Of a stretch of 59,487 bases of DNA, positions 43,700 through 55,167 are shown piece by piece. A program made the position numbers and the translations under genes. The notes beneath the pieces are model-generated. The model was not told the DNA's origin. It did no database searches and saw only the letters and a list, made by a program, of their open reading frames with translations. The stretch is from an uncultured Sterolibacterium sp. (GTDB lineage: Bacteria; Pseudomonadota; Gammaproteobacteria; Burkholderiales; Rhodocyclaceae), in the NCBI GenBank assembly GCA_903930535.1, contig CAIYYX010000082.1:1-59487 (forward strand). The letters run 5' to 3'. Numbering within the stretch: position 1 is the stretch's first letter; each line of letters begins with the position of its first letter.

Positions 43700-45784
43700 T
43701 CAGTTGGGCGCCTTGCGGTTCCTGAACCACTGCCAGAGGATGAACAGTGCAGCCATGGCGAAGCCGATCTCGTCGGTGAAGGGGATGGCGGCGACCAGCA
43801 AGGCTGCAGCGATGAAGGCATAGACGCGAGAGAACAGGCCGACAGGCTGCCACATATAGCCTATGGTCATCACCGCCCAGAGGCTGATGGCGAGCACCGC
43901 CTTGAAGGCGACATAGACGACGGCGATGAGCGTCCAGTCGCCTTGCAGCATCAGCGCCGGGTCGTAGATCGCCATATAGGGCACGACGAAGCCGGCAACG
44001 GCGATCTGCGTGGCCTTGTAGCCTATGCGCATCGGCGAGGCCTTGGCGATCGAGGCGGCGGCGAAGGCAGCCAAGGCCACCGGCGGCGTGAGATCGGCCA
44101 TGATGCCGAAATAGAACACGAACATGTGCGAGACGATCAGCGGCACACCGAGTTTCAAGAGGGCCGGCGCGGCGATGGAACTGGTGATGATGTAGTTGGG
44201 GATGGTCGGGATGCCCATGCCGAGTATCAGGCAGACCACCATGGTCAGGAAGAGCGAAGCGAACAGGCTTTTCTGGCCGATGGTGAGAATGTAGCCGGCG
44301 AAGCTGGAGGCCGCCCCTGTGAGCGTCAACACGCCGATGATGACGCCGACGACGGCGCAGGCGATGCCCACCGGCAGCGCCTGCTTGGCGCCGTCGACCA
44401 GGCTCATTTTCATGGTGTGCAGGGTCTTCTTGCCGCCTTGGACGAACAGGTTGCCCACGGCGAGCGCGGCGATCACCGCCATCACCGGCTGTATGCCCCA
44501 CTTGGCGAAGGAGGCGGCGGCCAGACCCATTGAAAACCAGAAGACGACGCGGAAGGCCGTTTGCGATATGCGCGCGGCGATGGCGCTGCCGAGAATCAGG
44601 ATGGATGTCAGCGCCAGGCCCATCATGCCCGCGAACATCGGCGTGAAGCCCTCGAAGAGCATCACCACCAGCGCCGCCAGAGGCAGGATGAGATACCAGT
44701 TTTCCTTGATCGCTCGCCAGGGATTCGGGCACTGGTCTTTGGGAATGCCGAGCAGCTTCAGCCGTCCGGCCTCGAGATGCACCATGACGAAGGCCGTGAA
44801 GTAATAGAGGAAGGCCGGGATCACCGCGGCCTTGACGATGTCCGCGTAGGGCACATTGAGGGTTTCGGCCATGATGAAGGCCACCGCGCCCATCACCGGC
44901 GGCATGATCTGCCCGCCCATGGATGAAGTGGCTTCGACGGCGCCGGCGAAGACGGGCGAGTAGCCGAAGCGCTTCATCAGGGGAATGGTGAACTGGCCGA
45001 TGGTGAGCACGTTGGCCACACCCGAGCCGGAGATCATGCCCATGAAACCCGAGGAGATCACCGCCACTTTGGCCGGCCCGCCCTGGGCGTGGCCGACGAA
45101 ACCCAGCGCGACGCTGTTGAAGAGGCGGATCATGCCGGCGTGTTCGAGGAAGGAACCGAACAGGATGAACAGGAAAATATAGGTGGCAGAAACCAGGGTC
45201 GGGATGCCGTAGATGCCTTCGGTACCGAAGCCGAGCTGCTCGACGATCTGCGCCAGGGTGTAGCCGCGATGGGCGAGGTCTCCCGGCAAATGCTGGCCGA
45301 ACAGGCCGTAGAGCAGGAATACGCCGCAGACGATGGGCAGGGCCACGCCGAGGATGCGCCGCGCCGCCTCGAACACCAGCAGGACGACGACGGCGCCAAC
45401 GACGAGATCGGTCAGGGTCGGGTCGCCCGAGCGTTGTATCAACTCGCCTTCGTAGATCCAGTGGTAGAAGGCCAGACCGAAACCGGAGAGCGACAATATC
45501 CAGTCGTACCAGGGGATGCGGGTCTGCGGCTTGGCGCCTTGCACGACCGGGTAGAGCAGGAAGCTGATGAGGAGCAGGAAGCCTATGTGCAGCGCTCTGG
45601 TGACCACGCTGGAGAGCGGCGAGAAGCCGGCCACCATCAGCTGGTAGGCGGAGAAGAGTATCGCCGCCCAGGTCACCGTCGTCAGCGCCCAGCCGCCCAG
45701 GTTGCGGGTATGGCCGTGCTCCTGGAATTCATCTGAAGGGGCAGGATGGTCAAACAGGCTGGTTTCTTTCGCGGTGTCGGTCAT
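43700..45784 (-). CDS. TRAP transporter, fused 4TM/12TM permease
   Basis: A 694-residue inner-membrane protein with about 16-18 helices, fusing the small DctQ-like and large DctM-like subunits, as usual for TAXI systems. Segments such as GSGVANVLTIGQFTIPLMKR, SSMGGQIMPPVMGAVAFIMAE and LILGMGIPTIPNYIITSSIAAPAL are diagnostic. It drives ion-coupled uptake of organic acids bound by the TAXI protein upstream. ATG 45784; the frame extends 18 codons further without a ribosome site. Confidence 0.95.
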   Translation of the reverse strand: MTDTAKETSLFDHPAPSDEFQEHGHTRNLGGWALTTVTWAAILFSAYQLMVAGFSPLSSVVTRALHIGFLLLISFLLYPVVQGAKPQTRIPWYDWILSLSGFGLAFYHWIYEGELIQRSGDPTLTDLVVGAVVVLLVFEAARRILGVALPIVCGVFLLYGLFGQHLPGDLAHRGYTLAQIVEQLGFGTEGIYGIPTLVSATYIFLFILFGSFLEHAGMIRLFNSVALGFVGHAQGGPAKVAVISSGFMGMISGSGVANVLTIGQFTIPLMKRFGYSPVFAGAVEATSSMGGQIMPPVMGAVAFIMAETLNVPYADIVKAAVIPAFLYYFTAFVMVHLEAGRLKLLGIPKDQCPNPWRAIKENWYLILPLAALVVMLFEGFTPMFAGMMGLALTSILILGSAIAARISQTAFRVVFWFSMGLAAASFAKWGIQPVMAVIAALAVGNLFVQGGKKTLHTMKMSLVDGAKQALPVGIACAVVGVIIGVLTLTGAASSFAGYILTIGQKSLFASLFLTMVVCLILGMGIPTIPNYIITSSIAAPALLKLGVPLIVSHMFVFYFGIMADLTPPVALAAFAAASIAKASPMRIGYKATQIAVAGFVVPYMAIYDPALMLQGDWTLIAVVYVAFKAVLAISLWAVMTIGYMWQPVGLFSRVYAFIAAALLVAAIPFTDEIGFAMAALFILWQWFRNRKAPN

Positions 45785-45803
45785 GGCGATCCAGAATGAA
45801 AGG

Positions 45804-45903
45804 GTAGGTCGGCCTTTCGATGGAGACATCTGGATCACCAGGCTAGGTGACCCGGACGGGTGTAGGCCGACTGGAGCGGTGGTCGGGCTTCAGCCCGGCC
45901 TAC
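45804..45903. repeat. Composite GTAGG REP cluster between TAXI and TRAP genes
   Basis: Starts GTAGGTCGGCCTTTC at 45804 and ends GGTCGGGCTTCAGCCCGGCC before TAC at 45903, with a third diverged GTAGGCCGAC unit in between (near 45871). The terminal TAG on the minus strand (45900-45902) is the TAXI stop codon. Lying inside an operon, the hairpins may set the ratio of binding protein to permease. Confidence 0.75.
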
Positions 45904-46862
45904 TTGATCAGGCCGACCTCGCGGTAATATTTCTCGGCGCCAGGATGCAGGGGAATGGGCATATGCCTGGGCCCTTCCTCGCGCTTGATGGCTTTCGCCG
46001 CGGTATGGGCGGCGATCATCTGGTCGAGGTTTTCGTACATGGACTTGGTCATCTTGTAGACCGTGTCGGCCGGCACCCCTTCATGGGTGACCAGGAAGTT
46101 CTCTATCGCCACGGTGGCCACGGCCGCCGTCTGCCCCTCGTAGGTGTTTGCCGGGATGATGCCGGCGATGTAGGCGGGGTCATTGACCTTGGCCACCACG
46201 TCGGCGGGAATGGCCACGACGACCATTTTCACCGAGGTCGCCAGGTCGCGTATGGCCGAGACACCCAGGCCCGCCGAGATCAGCGTGGCGTCGATCTGGC
46301 GGTTTTTCATCAGTTCGACCGCTTCGCCGAAGGGCAGGTATTCGACCTTGCCCAGATCCTTGTAGCTCAAGCCTGCGCCCTTCAAGATGGCGCGGGTGTT
46401 GATCTCGGTGCCGGATTTCGGCGCGCCGACGGCGACGCGCTTGCCCTTCAGGTCGGCCAGGGTCTTGATGCCCGAGTCGGCGCTGGCGACGACCTGGATG
46501 TAGTTGGAGTAGATGCCGGCGACGCCGCGCAGTTTTTTCAGCGGCACCTTGAAGCCGGATTCCTCGTTGCCCTTCCAGGCATCCGAGAGCGCGTCACCCA
46601 GGGTGAAGGCGATTTCGCCGCGGCCGGCCTGGAGCAGATTGAGGTTTTCGGCGGAAGCCTTTGTGGCTTGCACCGAAGACTTGGCGCCGGGCATGACCTT
46701 GCCGTAGACCTGCGATAGTGCGACGCCGAGCGGGTAGTACACGCCGCTGGTGCCGCCGGTGAGGATGCCGATGAACTCGGCGGCTTGTGCGTTGGCAATG
46801 CTGCCGGCCAGCAGTAATGCAGTGCAGGCGGGAAAGAGAGCCTGGCGTAAGGATGTAAACAT
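45900..46862 (-). CDS. TAXI-family TRAP transporter solute-binding protein
   Basis: A 320-residue periplasmic protein with a signal peptide ending ANAQAA. It opens FIGILTGGTSGVYYPLGVALS, a textbook TAXI start, has KRVAVGAPKSGTEINTR and ends PIPLHPGAEKYYREVGL. Together with the downstream fused permease and DUF1850 gene it forms a complete transporter. The ligand is probably a carboxylate; related proteins bind glutamate or aromatic acids. It is clearly different from the orphan TAXI protein at 2349. Confidence 0.95.
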   Translation of the reverse strand: MFTSLRQALFPACTALLLAGSIANAQAAEFIGILTGGTSGVYYPLGVALSQVYGKVMPGAKSSVQATKASAENLNLLQAGRGEIAFTLGDALSDAWKGNEESGFKVPLKKLRGVAGIYSNYIQVVASADSGIKTLADLKGKRVAVGAPKSGTEINTRAILKGAGLSYKDLGKVEYLPFGEAVELMKNRQIDATLISAGLGVSAIRDLATSVKMVVVAIPADVVAKVNDPAYIAGIIPANTYEGQTAAVATVAIENFLVTHEGVPADTVYKMTKSMYENLDQMIAAHTAAKAIKREEGPRHMPIPLHPGAEKYYREVGLIK

Positions 46863-46900
46863 TATTTTGTCTCCTGTTGTGCGATGGATTATAGCCTTGA

Positions 46901-47467
46901 CTACTTGCCGAGCAATGCTTCCTTGAGGTCGTCCTGCGCTGGTTTCTGTCCCAGCCAGATCTTCAGGAGCGCCCGGTAGAAGTCATCGCCGGCAATGTCA
47001 TTGCCTTGCTGCTTGCCATTGACGGAGAGGCGGGTGCCGCTCTCGGGCAGCCAGTCGATGGTGATGACATCATTTTTGGCGGCCGTCTTCAGGCTCAGAA
47101 TGGCATTTCTGAATTCCTCGATGCGCGCCTTGAGCGCTTCCGTTTCCGCGTCGGAATGGTTCTTGTGGAGGCCTTCCACCAGCGCGTCGGCAAATTGCTC
47201 GGCGGTCAGTTCGCGCAGGGTGACGACGTGCAATCGCTTCGCCCCCTTCTGCGCGAGAACGTCGGCCACTGCAGTCTTCTTCTCGGCCAGGTAGAGGCCG
47301 ATGACATAGACCTTGATGATGAACCTGGAGCGCATGCCTGCGCCGTTCAAGACGAGCTCGGTCGACCCGAGTTTCGTCTTGTCCTCGAACTTCACCCCGG
47401 CGATATCGACTGCGGCGTGGGTGAAGCCGGTCAGACAGAAAAGCAGGCAAAAGAGCAACTTCTTCAT
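46901..47467 (-). CDS. Chalcone isomerase-like protein
   Basis: A 188-residue exported protein: signal peptide 1 to about 18 (LLFCLTGFTHA), then VDIAGVKFEDKTKLGSTELVLNGAGMRSRFIIKVYVIGLYLAEKK, the opening of bacterial chalcone-isomerase-like proteins, and EQFADALVEGL. These periplasmic proteins lack a proven enzymatic role; fatty-acid binding has been proposed for the fold. It lies between the dehydrogenase and the TAXI gene on the same strand. Confidence 0.85.
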   Translation of the reverse strand: MKKLLFCLLFCLTGFTHAAVDIAGVKFEDKTKLGSTELVLNGAGMRSRFIIKVYVIGLYLAEKKTAVADVLAQKGAKRLHVVTLRELTAEQFADALVEGLHKNHSDAETEALKARIEEFRNAILSLKTAAKNDVITIDWLPESGTRLSVNGKQQGNDIAGDDFYRALLKIWLGQKPAQDDLKEALLGK

Positions 47468-47477
47468 GATGTTCTCC

Positions 47478-48539
47478 TTAAAGGGCGGTAATGACGGCGC
47501 GGCCGATATCCTGGGTGGTGGCTTTGCCGCCCAGATCGGGCGTCTTCGGACCTTCGCTGAGCACCGCCTCCATGGCCTTTACGATGGCGGCGGCGGCATC
47601 GGCGTGGCCGAGGTGTTCCAGCATCATCGCCCCCGACCAGATCTGGCCGAGCGGATTGGCGATGCCTTTGCCGACGATGTCCGGTGCCGAGCCATGCACC
47701 GGCTCGAACAGCGAGGGATAGATGCGCTCCGGATTGAGGTTGGCCGAAGGCGCGATGCCTATGGTGCCGGTGCATGCCGGGCCGAGGTCGGAGAGGATGT
47801 CGCCGAACAGGTTGGAGCCGACGACCACATCGAACCAGTCGGGGTGCTGGACGAACTGCGCGCAGAGTATGTCGATGTGAAACTGATCGACCTTCACCCC
47901 GGGGAAGCGTGCCCCCATTTCCTTCACGCGTTCGTCCCAGTAGGGCATGGTGATGGAGATGCCGTTCGACTTGGTCGCCGATGTCAGATGTTTCTTTTTT
48001 CTCATTGCCGCGAGTTCGAAGGCGAACTTGAGCACGCGGTCCACGCCATGGCGGGTCATCACCGTTTCCTGCATCGCCATCTCGCGATCGGTGCCTTCGA
48101 ACAGGCGGCCGCCGGCATTGGAATATTCTCCCTCGGTGTTCTCTCGCACTATCATCATGTCGATGTCGCCCGCTGCGCGGCCCGCCAGCGGCGACTTCAT
48201 GCCGGGCATCAGGCGTGCCGGCCGCAAATTTACATAGAGATCGAAGCGGCGGCGGAACTGGATCAGTGAACCCCACAGCGAGATGTGGTCGGGCACCCGG
48301 GCGGGGTCGCCGACGGCGCCAAAGAAAATGGCATCATGCTTGGCTATTCTGGGAAACCAGTCCTCAGGCATCATGGTGCCGTGCTTAACGTAGTAGTCAC
48401 AACTTGCCCAGTCCACCCAGTCCCAGTCCAGGGCGAAGCCAAATTTGGTTGCCACGGCATCGAGCACGCGCACGCCCTCGGGCATGACTTCCTTGCCGAT
48501 GCCGTCGCCGGGAATGGTGGCAATCCTGTACTTCTTCAT
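47478..48539 (-). CDS. Tartrate/D-malate dehydrogenase-type decarboxylating dehydrogenase
   Basis: A 353-residue isocitrate/isopropylmalate dehydrogenase-family enzyme. [15 protein letters not shown] is the N-terminal motif, and [14 protein letters not shown]-like ([17 protein letters not shown]) and [32 protein letters not shown] the metal/NAD regions. [25 protein letters not shown] matches tartrate dehydrogenase and D-malate dehydrogenase more than LeuB. ATG 48539 overlaps the proA stop (ATGA). Together with a TAXI transporter it may serve use of a dicarboxylic hydroxy acid. Confidence 0.88.
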   Translation of the reverse strand: MKKYRIATIPGDGIGKEVMPEGVRVLDAVATKFGFALDWDWVDWASCDYYVKHGTMMPEDWFPRIAKHDAIFFGAVGDPARVPDHISLWGSLIQFRRRFDLYVNLRPARLMPGMKSPLAGRAAGDIDMMIVRENTEGEYSNAGGRLFEGTDREMAMQETVMTRHGVDRVLKFAFELAAMRKKKHLTSATKSNGISITMPYWDERVKEMGARFPGVKVDQFHIDILCAQFVQHPDWFDVVVGSNLFGDILSDLGPACTGTIGIAPSANLNPERIYPSLFEPVHGSAPDIVGKGIANPLGQIWSGAMMLEHLGHADAAAAIVKAMEAVLSEGPKTPDLGGKATTQDIGRAVITAL

Positions 48540-49792
48540 GAGCGTATTTCTCCGTTTCCTAGGACGATCCATTTCTGCGAGGTCAGGCCTTCGAGCCCCA
48601 CCGGGCCACGGGCGTGGAACTTGTCAGTGGAGATGCCGATCTCGGCTCCCAGACCGTACTCGAAGCCGTCGGCGAAGCGCGTCGAGGCGTTCACCATGAC
48701 CGAGCTGGAATCCACTTCGCGCAAAAAACGCAGCGCCTTCGTGTAGTTCTCGGTGACGATGGCATCGGTGTGCTGCGAGCCGTACTGGGCGATATGACTG
48801 ATCGCGGCATCGATGCCTTCGACCAGGCGCACCGATAGAATGGGTGCAAGATATTCCGTCGACCAGTCCTGTTCGCTGACCGCCTTCATCTTGGGAACCA
48901 GCGCACGGGACTTTTCGCAGCCGCGCAGTTCCACGCCCTTGGCGAGATAGATCTTTGCCAGTTTGGGCAGGACGCGCGCAGCGATGGTCTCGTCGATGAG
49001 CAGGGTCTCCATGGTGTTGCAGGTGCCGTAGCGCTGGGTCTTGGCGTTGTCTGCGATCCTGATCGCCTTGGCAATGTCTGCGTCGCTGTCGATATAGACA
49101 TGACAGATGCCGTCCAGATGCTTGATCACCGGCACCCGCGCTTCGCGGCTGACGCGCTCGATAAGACCCTTGCCACCGCGCGGCACGATGACATCGACAA
49201 ACTGCGGCATGGCCACCAGGTGGCCGACGGCATCGCGGTCTGTGGTTTCCAGCACCTGCACCGCCGACTCGGGCAGGCCTGCGCTCGCGAGGCCCTCGCG
49301 CACGCAGGCGGCGATGGCCTGGTTGGAGGCCAGCGCCTCGCGCCCGCCACGCAGTATCGCGGCGTTCCCCGACTTCAGGCAAAGCGCCGCGGCGTCCGCG
49401 GTGACGTTCGGCCGCGCCTCGTAAATGATGCCGACCACGCCCAGCGGCACGCGCATCTTGCCAACCTGTATGCCCGAGGGCCTGAGCTTCAAGTCCGTGA
49501 TCTCGCCGACCGGATCGGGCAATGCCGCCACCTGCTCCAGCCCTTCAGCCATGGACTCCACGCCTTTTTCAGTCAAGGTCAGGCGGTCTATCATGGCCGC
49601 GTCCAGTCCATCCGCCTTCGCCTGATCGACGTCCCTGCGGTTGGCTTCGAGCAGCGCGTCGCGGCCGTTGCGGATTTCCTCGGCGATGGCCTCGAGCGCG
49701 GCATTCTTGGCCGCGGTCGAGGCCATCGCAACCTGTCGCGATGCAGCCCGGGCGGTGCGGCCGACATGTTCCATATAGTCTTTGAGATTCAT
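48536..49792 (-). CDS. proA: Gamma-glutamyl phosphate reductase
   Basis: A 418-residue aldehyde-dehydrogenase-fold enzyme of proline synthesis. Motifs: [31 protein letters not shown], and the catalytic cysteine in [11 protein letters not shown]. The tail [42 protein letters not shown] is typical of ProA. ATG 49792 fits the family N terminus [11 protein letters not shown]. It is downstream of holA, a usual order in betaproteobacteria. Confidence 0.97.
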   Translation of the reverse strand: MNLKDYMEHVGRTARAASRQVAMASTAAKNAALEAIAEEIRNGRDALLEANRRDVDQAKADGLDAAMIDRLTLTEKGVESMAEGLEQVAALPDPVGEITDLKLRPSGIQVGKMRVPLGVVGIIYEARPNVTADAAALCLKSGNAAILRGGREALASNQAIAACVREGLASAGLPESAVQVLETTDRDAVGHLVAMPQFVDVIVPRGGKGLIERVSREARVPVIKHLDGICHVYIDSDADIAKAIRIADNAKTQRYGTCNTMETLLIDETIAARVLPKLAKIYLAKGVELRGCEKSRALVPKMKAVSEQDWSTEYLAPILSVRLVEGIDAAISHIAQYGSQHTDAIVTENYTKALRFLREVDSSSVMVNASTRFADGFEYGLGAEIGISTDKFHARGPVGLEGLTSQKWIVLGNGEIRS

Positions 49793-49812
49793 CGCCAAGC
49801 CCTTTCTTCCGG

Positions 49813-50829
49813 TCAAGCTCTTTGGCATAGGCGCAGGGAAAGCTGGAGGAACTCGTCCCACAGGTCTCCTCGCGCCAGGCCCTTGATCATGCGGTCTATG
49901 CGCGCCGCCTGCAACAGGGCGGTGCGCAACAGCGGCGTCGTAGAGCGCTCCACCGCGGGGCGGTAAGCCCCCTGGCGTGCGCCGAAGATGCGCAGGCTGG
50001 CGCAGGCGGCGTCGAAGCTCGCACCCTGGTCGCGCTGGGCAGAGAGTTGTGCCAGGGTTCGCGTTTCCTGCGCCAGCGCCCAGAGAACCAGCGGCGGCGC
50101 CGTGTCCTCGGCGTGCAGACCCTCGAGAAGCCGGGCGCAGCGCGCCCCGTCACCCGCCAGAAGCGCTGCGCGCAGCTTGTCCACATCATAGCGGGCGACG
50201 TCCAGCACCGCCTCCTCGACCTGCTCCAGCGTCAGCTTGCCGACGGGATAGAGCAGCGCCAGCTTCTGGATCTCCTGGTGGGCAGCCAGAAGATTGCCCT
50301 CGACGTGCGCGGCGATAAATTGCAGTGCCTCGGCTGAAGCGGATTGTTTCTGGGTAGCCAGACGCAGGGCGATCCAGTCGGGCAACTGGGAGAGCGGCGG
50401 GGCATTCAATTCCAGGACGACGGCGGCCTTGGACAGCGTGACGAACCAGGCCGCCTTCTTGGTTTGCCAGTCTATCTGCGGCAGGGTGATCAGGGTCATT
50501 ACACCCTGAACGCCTTTATCGCTGCGCTCAGCATGGCGGACCAAAGCTTCGCCGCCTTCACGCCCGGGTTTGCCGCTGGGGATGCGCAAGTCGATCAGCT
50601 TGTTGCCACCGAACAGGGAAAGATTGCCGCCTGCTTGGGCGAGATCCCCCCAGCGGAAGCCGGGACCGGCCACCAGCACCTCGCGCTCGTCAAAGCCCTG
50701 CGTTCGTGCTGTGGCACGAATGCAGTCGGCCGCTTCGAGCACCAAAAGCGGCTCGTCGCCATAGAGCAGATAGAGGGGGCCAAGCGCCTGCCCGAGATGG
50801 GCTTTTAGCTTTGCGGGAGCGAGCTGCAT
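49813..50829 (-). CDS. holA: DNA polymerase III delta subunit
   Basis: A 338-residue clamp-loader subunit. It starts [38 protein letters not shown], the usual N terminus, with the AAA+-like first domain to about 140. [30 protein letters not shown] and LARYDVDKL-like ([14 protein letters not shown]) mark domains II and III. The frame extends upstream into lptE but ATG 50829 fits the family. Neighbours lptE and leuS agree. Confidence 0.94.
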   Translation of the reverse strand: MQLAPAKLKAHLGQALGPLYLLYGDEPLLVLEAADCIRATARTQGFDEREVLVAGPGFRWGDLAQAGGNLSLFGGNKLIDLRIPSGKPGREGGEALVRHAERSDKGVQGVMTLITLPQIDWQTKKAAWFVTLSKAAVVLELNAPPLSQLPDWIALRLATQKQSASAEALQFIAAHVEGNLLAAHQEIQKLALLYPVGKLTLEQVEEAVLDVARYDVDKLRAALLAGDGARCARLLEGLHAEDTAPPLVLWALAQETRTLAQLSAQRDQGASFDAACASLRIFGARQGAYRPAVERSTTPLLRTALLQAARIDRMIKGLARGDLWDEFLQLSLRLCQRA

Positions 50830-50851
50830 GGCCGTGTGAGGGTAACTTGGC

Positions 50852-51358
50852 TTAGACGGGCGCCTTGGCCGCAGCCAGCCGGCGCAGCACCTGTTGCACC
50901 AGGTCATTCTGGATGTCGCGCCAGAGCAGCACTTCCTCGGACTCCTTGGAGAGCACCTGGTCGTCGCTGAAGGTGATGTCGCGGCGAATGATGATCTGGC
51001 TCTGCGGCATCCAGTCGCGGCCGTTCTTGTCGGCCACGCGGAAGCTGAAGGTGCGCGTGAGTTGGAACTCGCGCGCGCGTCCTGCGGCATTCAGGCTGAC
51101 GATGGTCTTGACCGGCGTATCGGAAAGAACCAGCAGCGTGACCTGTGCTTCCTGTTGCGTGTCTACGACTCGCGCGCTGCTGCCGGCGGTGATGGAGCGC
51201 TTCAAGAGCGCGCGCAACTCGGCCGCCTCGGGCAGGCCGATGTAAAGGGTTTCGAAGGGCAGGGGATAGGCGCCGCGCAACTGGAAACCGCAGGCGGCGA
51301 GAAAGAGTACTGAGAGCAAGGCGATCCTGCGATACAAGGCGATCTCCCTAATTTGCAC
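50852..51358 (-). CDS. lptE: LPS-assembly lipoprotein LptE
   Basis: A 168-residue outer-membrane lipoprotein that plugs LptD and is needed for LPS export. The signal peptide ends in lipobox LAAC with C23, followed by GFQLRGAYPLPFETLYIG, the usual LptE start. The core TRTFSFRVADKNGRDWMPQSQIIIRRDITFSDDQVLSKE is conserved. It lies 9 bases after leuS and ends 22 bases before holA. Confidence 0.95.
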   Translation of the reverse strand: MQIREIALYRRIALLSVLFLAACGFQLRGAYPLPFETLYIGLPEAAELRALLKRSITAGSSARVVDTQQEAQVTLLVLSDTPVKTIVSLNAAGRAREFQLTRTFSFRVADKNGRDWMPQSQIIIRRDITFSDDQVLSKESEEVLLWRDIQNDLVQQVLRRLAAAKAPV

Positions 51359-51367
51359 TAAGTGACG

Positions 51368-53977
<2,610 letters not shown>

Positions 53978-54071
53978 TTAGGATTTGGCTTTGCTAAAGA
54001 GGAAATTATACCCCGGGGCCGGCGAGAAAGCCGCAGCGCGCCGAATGCGCCGGACACGGAAAGGAGCGGGT

Positions 54072-54929
54072 ATGTGCGGAAGTTGGAGGCTGGGCATGTG
54101 GCTGTTGCTTGCCTGTACCGGGGCGCCAGCCCTGGCTGCCGGCCAGGCATTGGTCGAGATGGTGCAGATGCCGGCTTGGCTGGAGCGAGCCGGTCGCAGC
54201 CAGCCGCTCGAAGTCGACATGGAAGTGAAGAACGGCGACCGCATCCGCACAGGCGCAGGCGCCCGAGCCTATCTCAAGCTGGCAGAGGGAAGCGCCGTCC
54301 AGATCGGCGAGCATGCCGAACTCGGCTTCTATAGCCGCAGCCTGAAGCCCGAGCGCGACTTCAAGGGGGCGCTGGACGTGGCCAAAGGTTCATTGCGTTT
54401 CACCAGTAGCGCCATGCAAAGCCACCGCGACATCAGCATTCGCGTCGGCAGTGCGACTGCCGTCACTGAGGGCGCTGACCTGTGGGCAAAGTCGAATGGA
54501 GAGAATCGCCTGATCTTGCTGATCGAAGGCAAGATGGTGTTGGGTTTTGCCGGCAAGACGCTGGGGATCGATCGGCCCATGACCCTCTTTGCCACGCCCA
54601 AGAATGCCGCACCGCCCATCGATGCTGAGCAGTTCAAGCTCTGGGCACAGGAGACGGAAGCAACGCCTGGCGCCGGCACGACGCGCCGCAATGGCAAATG
54701 GAAAGTAGTGCTGGCCCGCGGCGGCAGCGAAGCCGAGGCGCTAGCCGTCTTCGACAGGGCCCGTGCCGCCGGCTATGCCGCGCAAATCCGGCCGCGCGGC
54801 GCCGAGAGTGGCAAGCTGTGGCTTTTCGATGTCTTGCTGGCCCGATTGGCGAGCGAGCAGGAAGCCGTTGCGGTGGCCGACAAGCTCAGAGCGCAGCTGG
54901 GTTATGCCGCCGAACCTGCGTTGAATTGA
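54072..54929 (+). CDS. FecR-like protein with C-terminal SPOR domain
   Basis: A 285-residue exported protein: signal peptide ending ALAAG (about 1-23), a FecR-type beta domain (about 40-150) with VKNGDRIRTGAGARAYLKLAEGSAVQIGEHAELGF, a linker, and a SPOR domain (about 205-280) with GKWKVVLARGGSEAEALAVFDRARAAGYAAQIRP. SPOR domains bind denuded peptidoglycan glycans, so it may act at the septum or cell wall. AAAGGAG precedes ATG 54072. It is divergent from leuS and immediately upstream of the riboswitch promoter. Confidence 0.82.
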   Translation: MCGSWRLGMWLLLACTGAPALAAGQALVEMVQMPAWLERAGRSQPLEVDMEVKNGDRIRTGAGARAYLKLAEGSAVQIGEHAELGFYSRSLKPERDFKGALDVAKGSLRFTSSAMQSHRDISIRVGSATAVTEGADLWAKSNGENRLILLIEGKMVLGFAGKTLGIDRPMTLFATPKNAAPPIDAEQFKLWAQETEATPGAGTTRRNGKWKVVLARGGSEAEALAVFDRARAAGYAAQIRPRGAESGKLWLFDVLLARLASEQEAVAVADKLRAQLGYAAEPALN

Positions 54930-54933
54930 CGGC

Positions 54934-54962
54934 TTGACTTATTACCGGTCCAATCGTATATA
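54934..54962 (+). promoter_or_regulatory. Sigma-70 promoter of the riboswitch transcript
   Basis: TTGACT (54934-54939), a 17-base spacer and TATATA (54957-54962) make a near-consensus promoter. Transcription would begin about 54969, just before the aptamer. Confidence 0.75.
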
Positions 54963-54997
54963 TGCAGCTAGTTACGCCCTCCGTCTGCATGGGGGCA

Positions 54998-55086
54998 GTT
55001 GATAGAGGGCAAACCCGTTGAAAGATGGGGTCGCAAATCCACCGGCCTAAAGCGCGCTAGAGCGCTAGGGCAGCGGGGCTGCCAAC
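54998..55086 (+). ncRNA. Cyclic-di-GMP-I riboswitch aptamer (GEMM-I)
   Basis: The sequence carries the full GEMM core in order: GTTG of P1, AGGGCAAACC, the GAAA tetraloop in GTTGAAAGATGGGG, TCGCAAATCC, ACCGGCCTAAAG (tetraloop receptor), a variable CGCGCTAGAGCGCT hairpin (P3), AGGGCAGCGGGGCTGCC and closing CAAC. The layout matches the Vibrio Vc2 aptamer almost position for position. A 6-bp hairpin CCTGCA/TGCAGG (55098-55115) follows, without a T-run, so control is more likely at translation or Rho-dependent than by an intrinsic terminator. It controls the lipoprotein gene at 55168. Confidence 0.95.
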
Positions 55087-55167
55087 GAGTCGTCTTGCCT
55101 GCACAGTGTTGCAGGAATGCGGGCGTTGTCTGAGCGAGGCCCTTGGTCACTCTGGAGCGCTGAGGGC

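Noticed and set aside
43625-44533. 302-codon plus-strand frame opposite the TRAP permease
   Set aside because: Product is Asp/Gly/His-rich antisense of membrane helices; not a plausible protein.
49100-49966. 288-codon plus-strand frame opposite proA and holA
   Set aside because: Crosses two real genes and lacks any motif.
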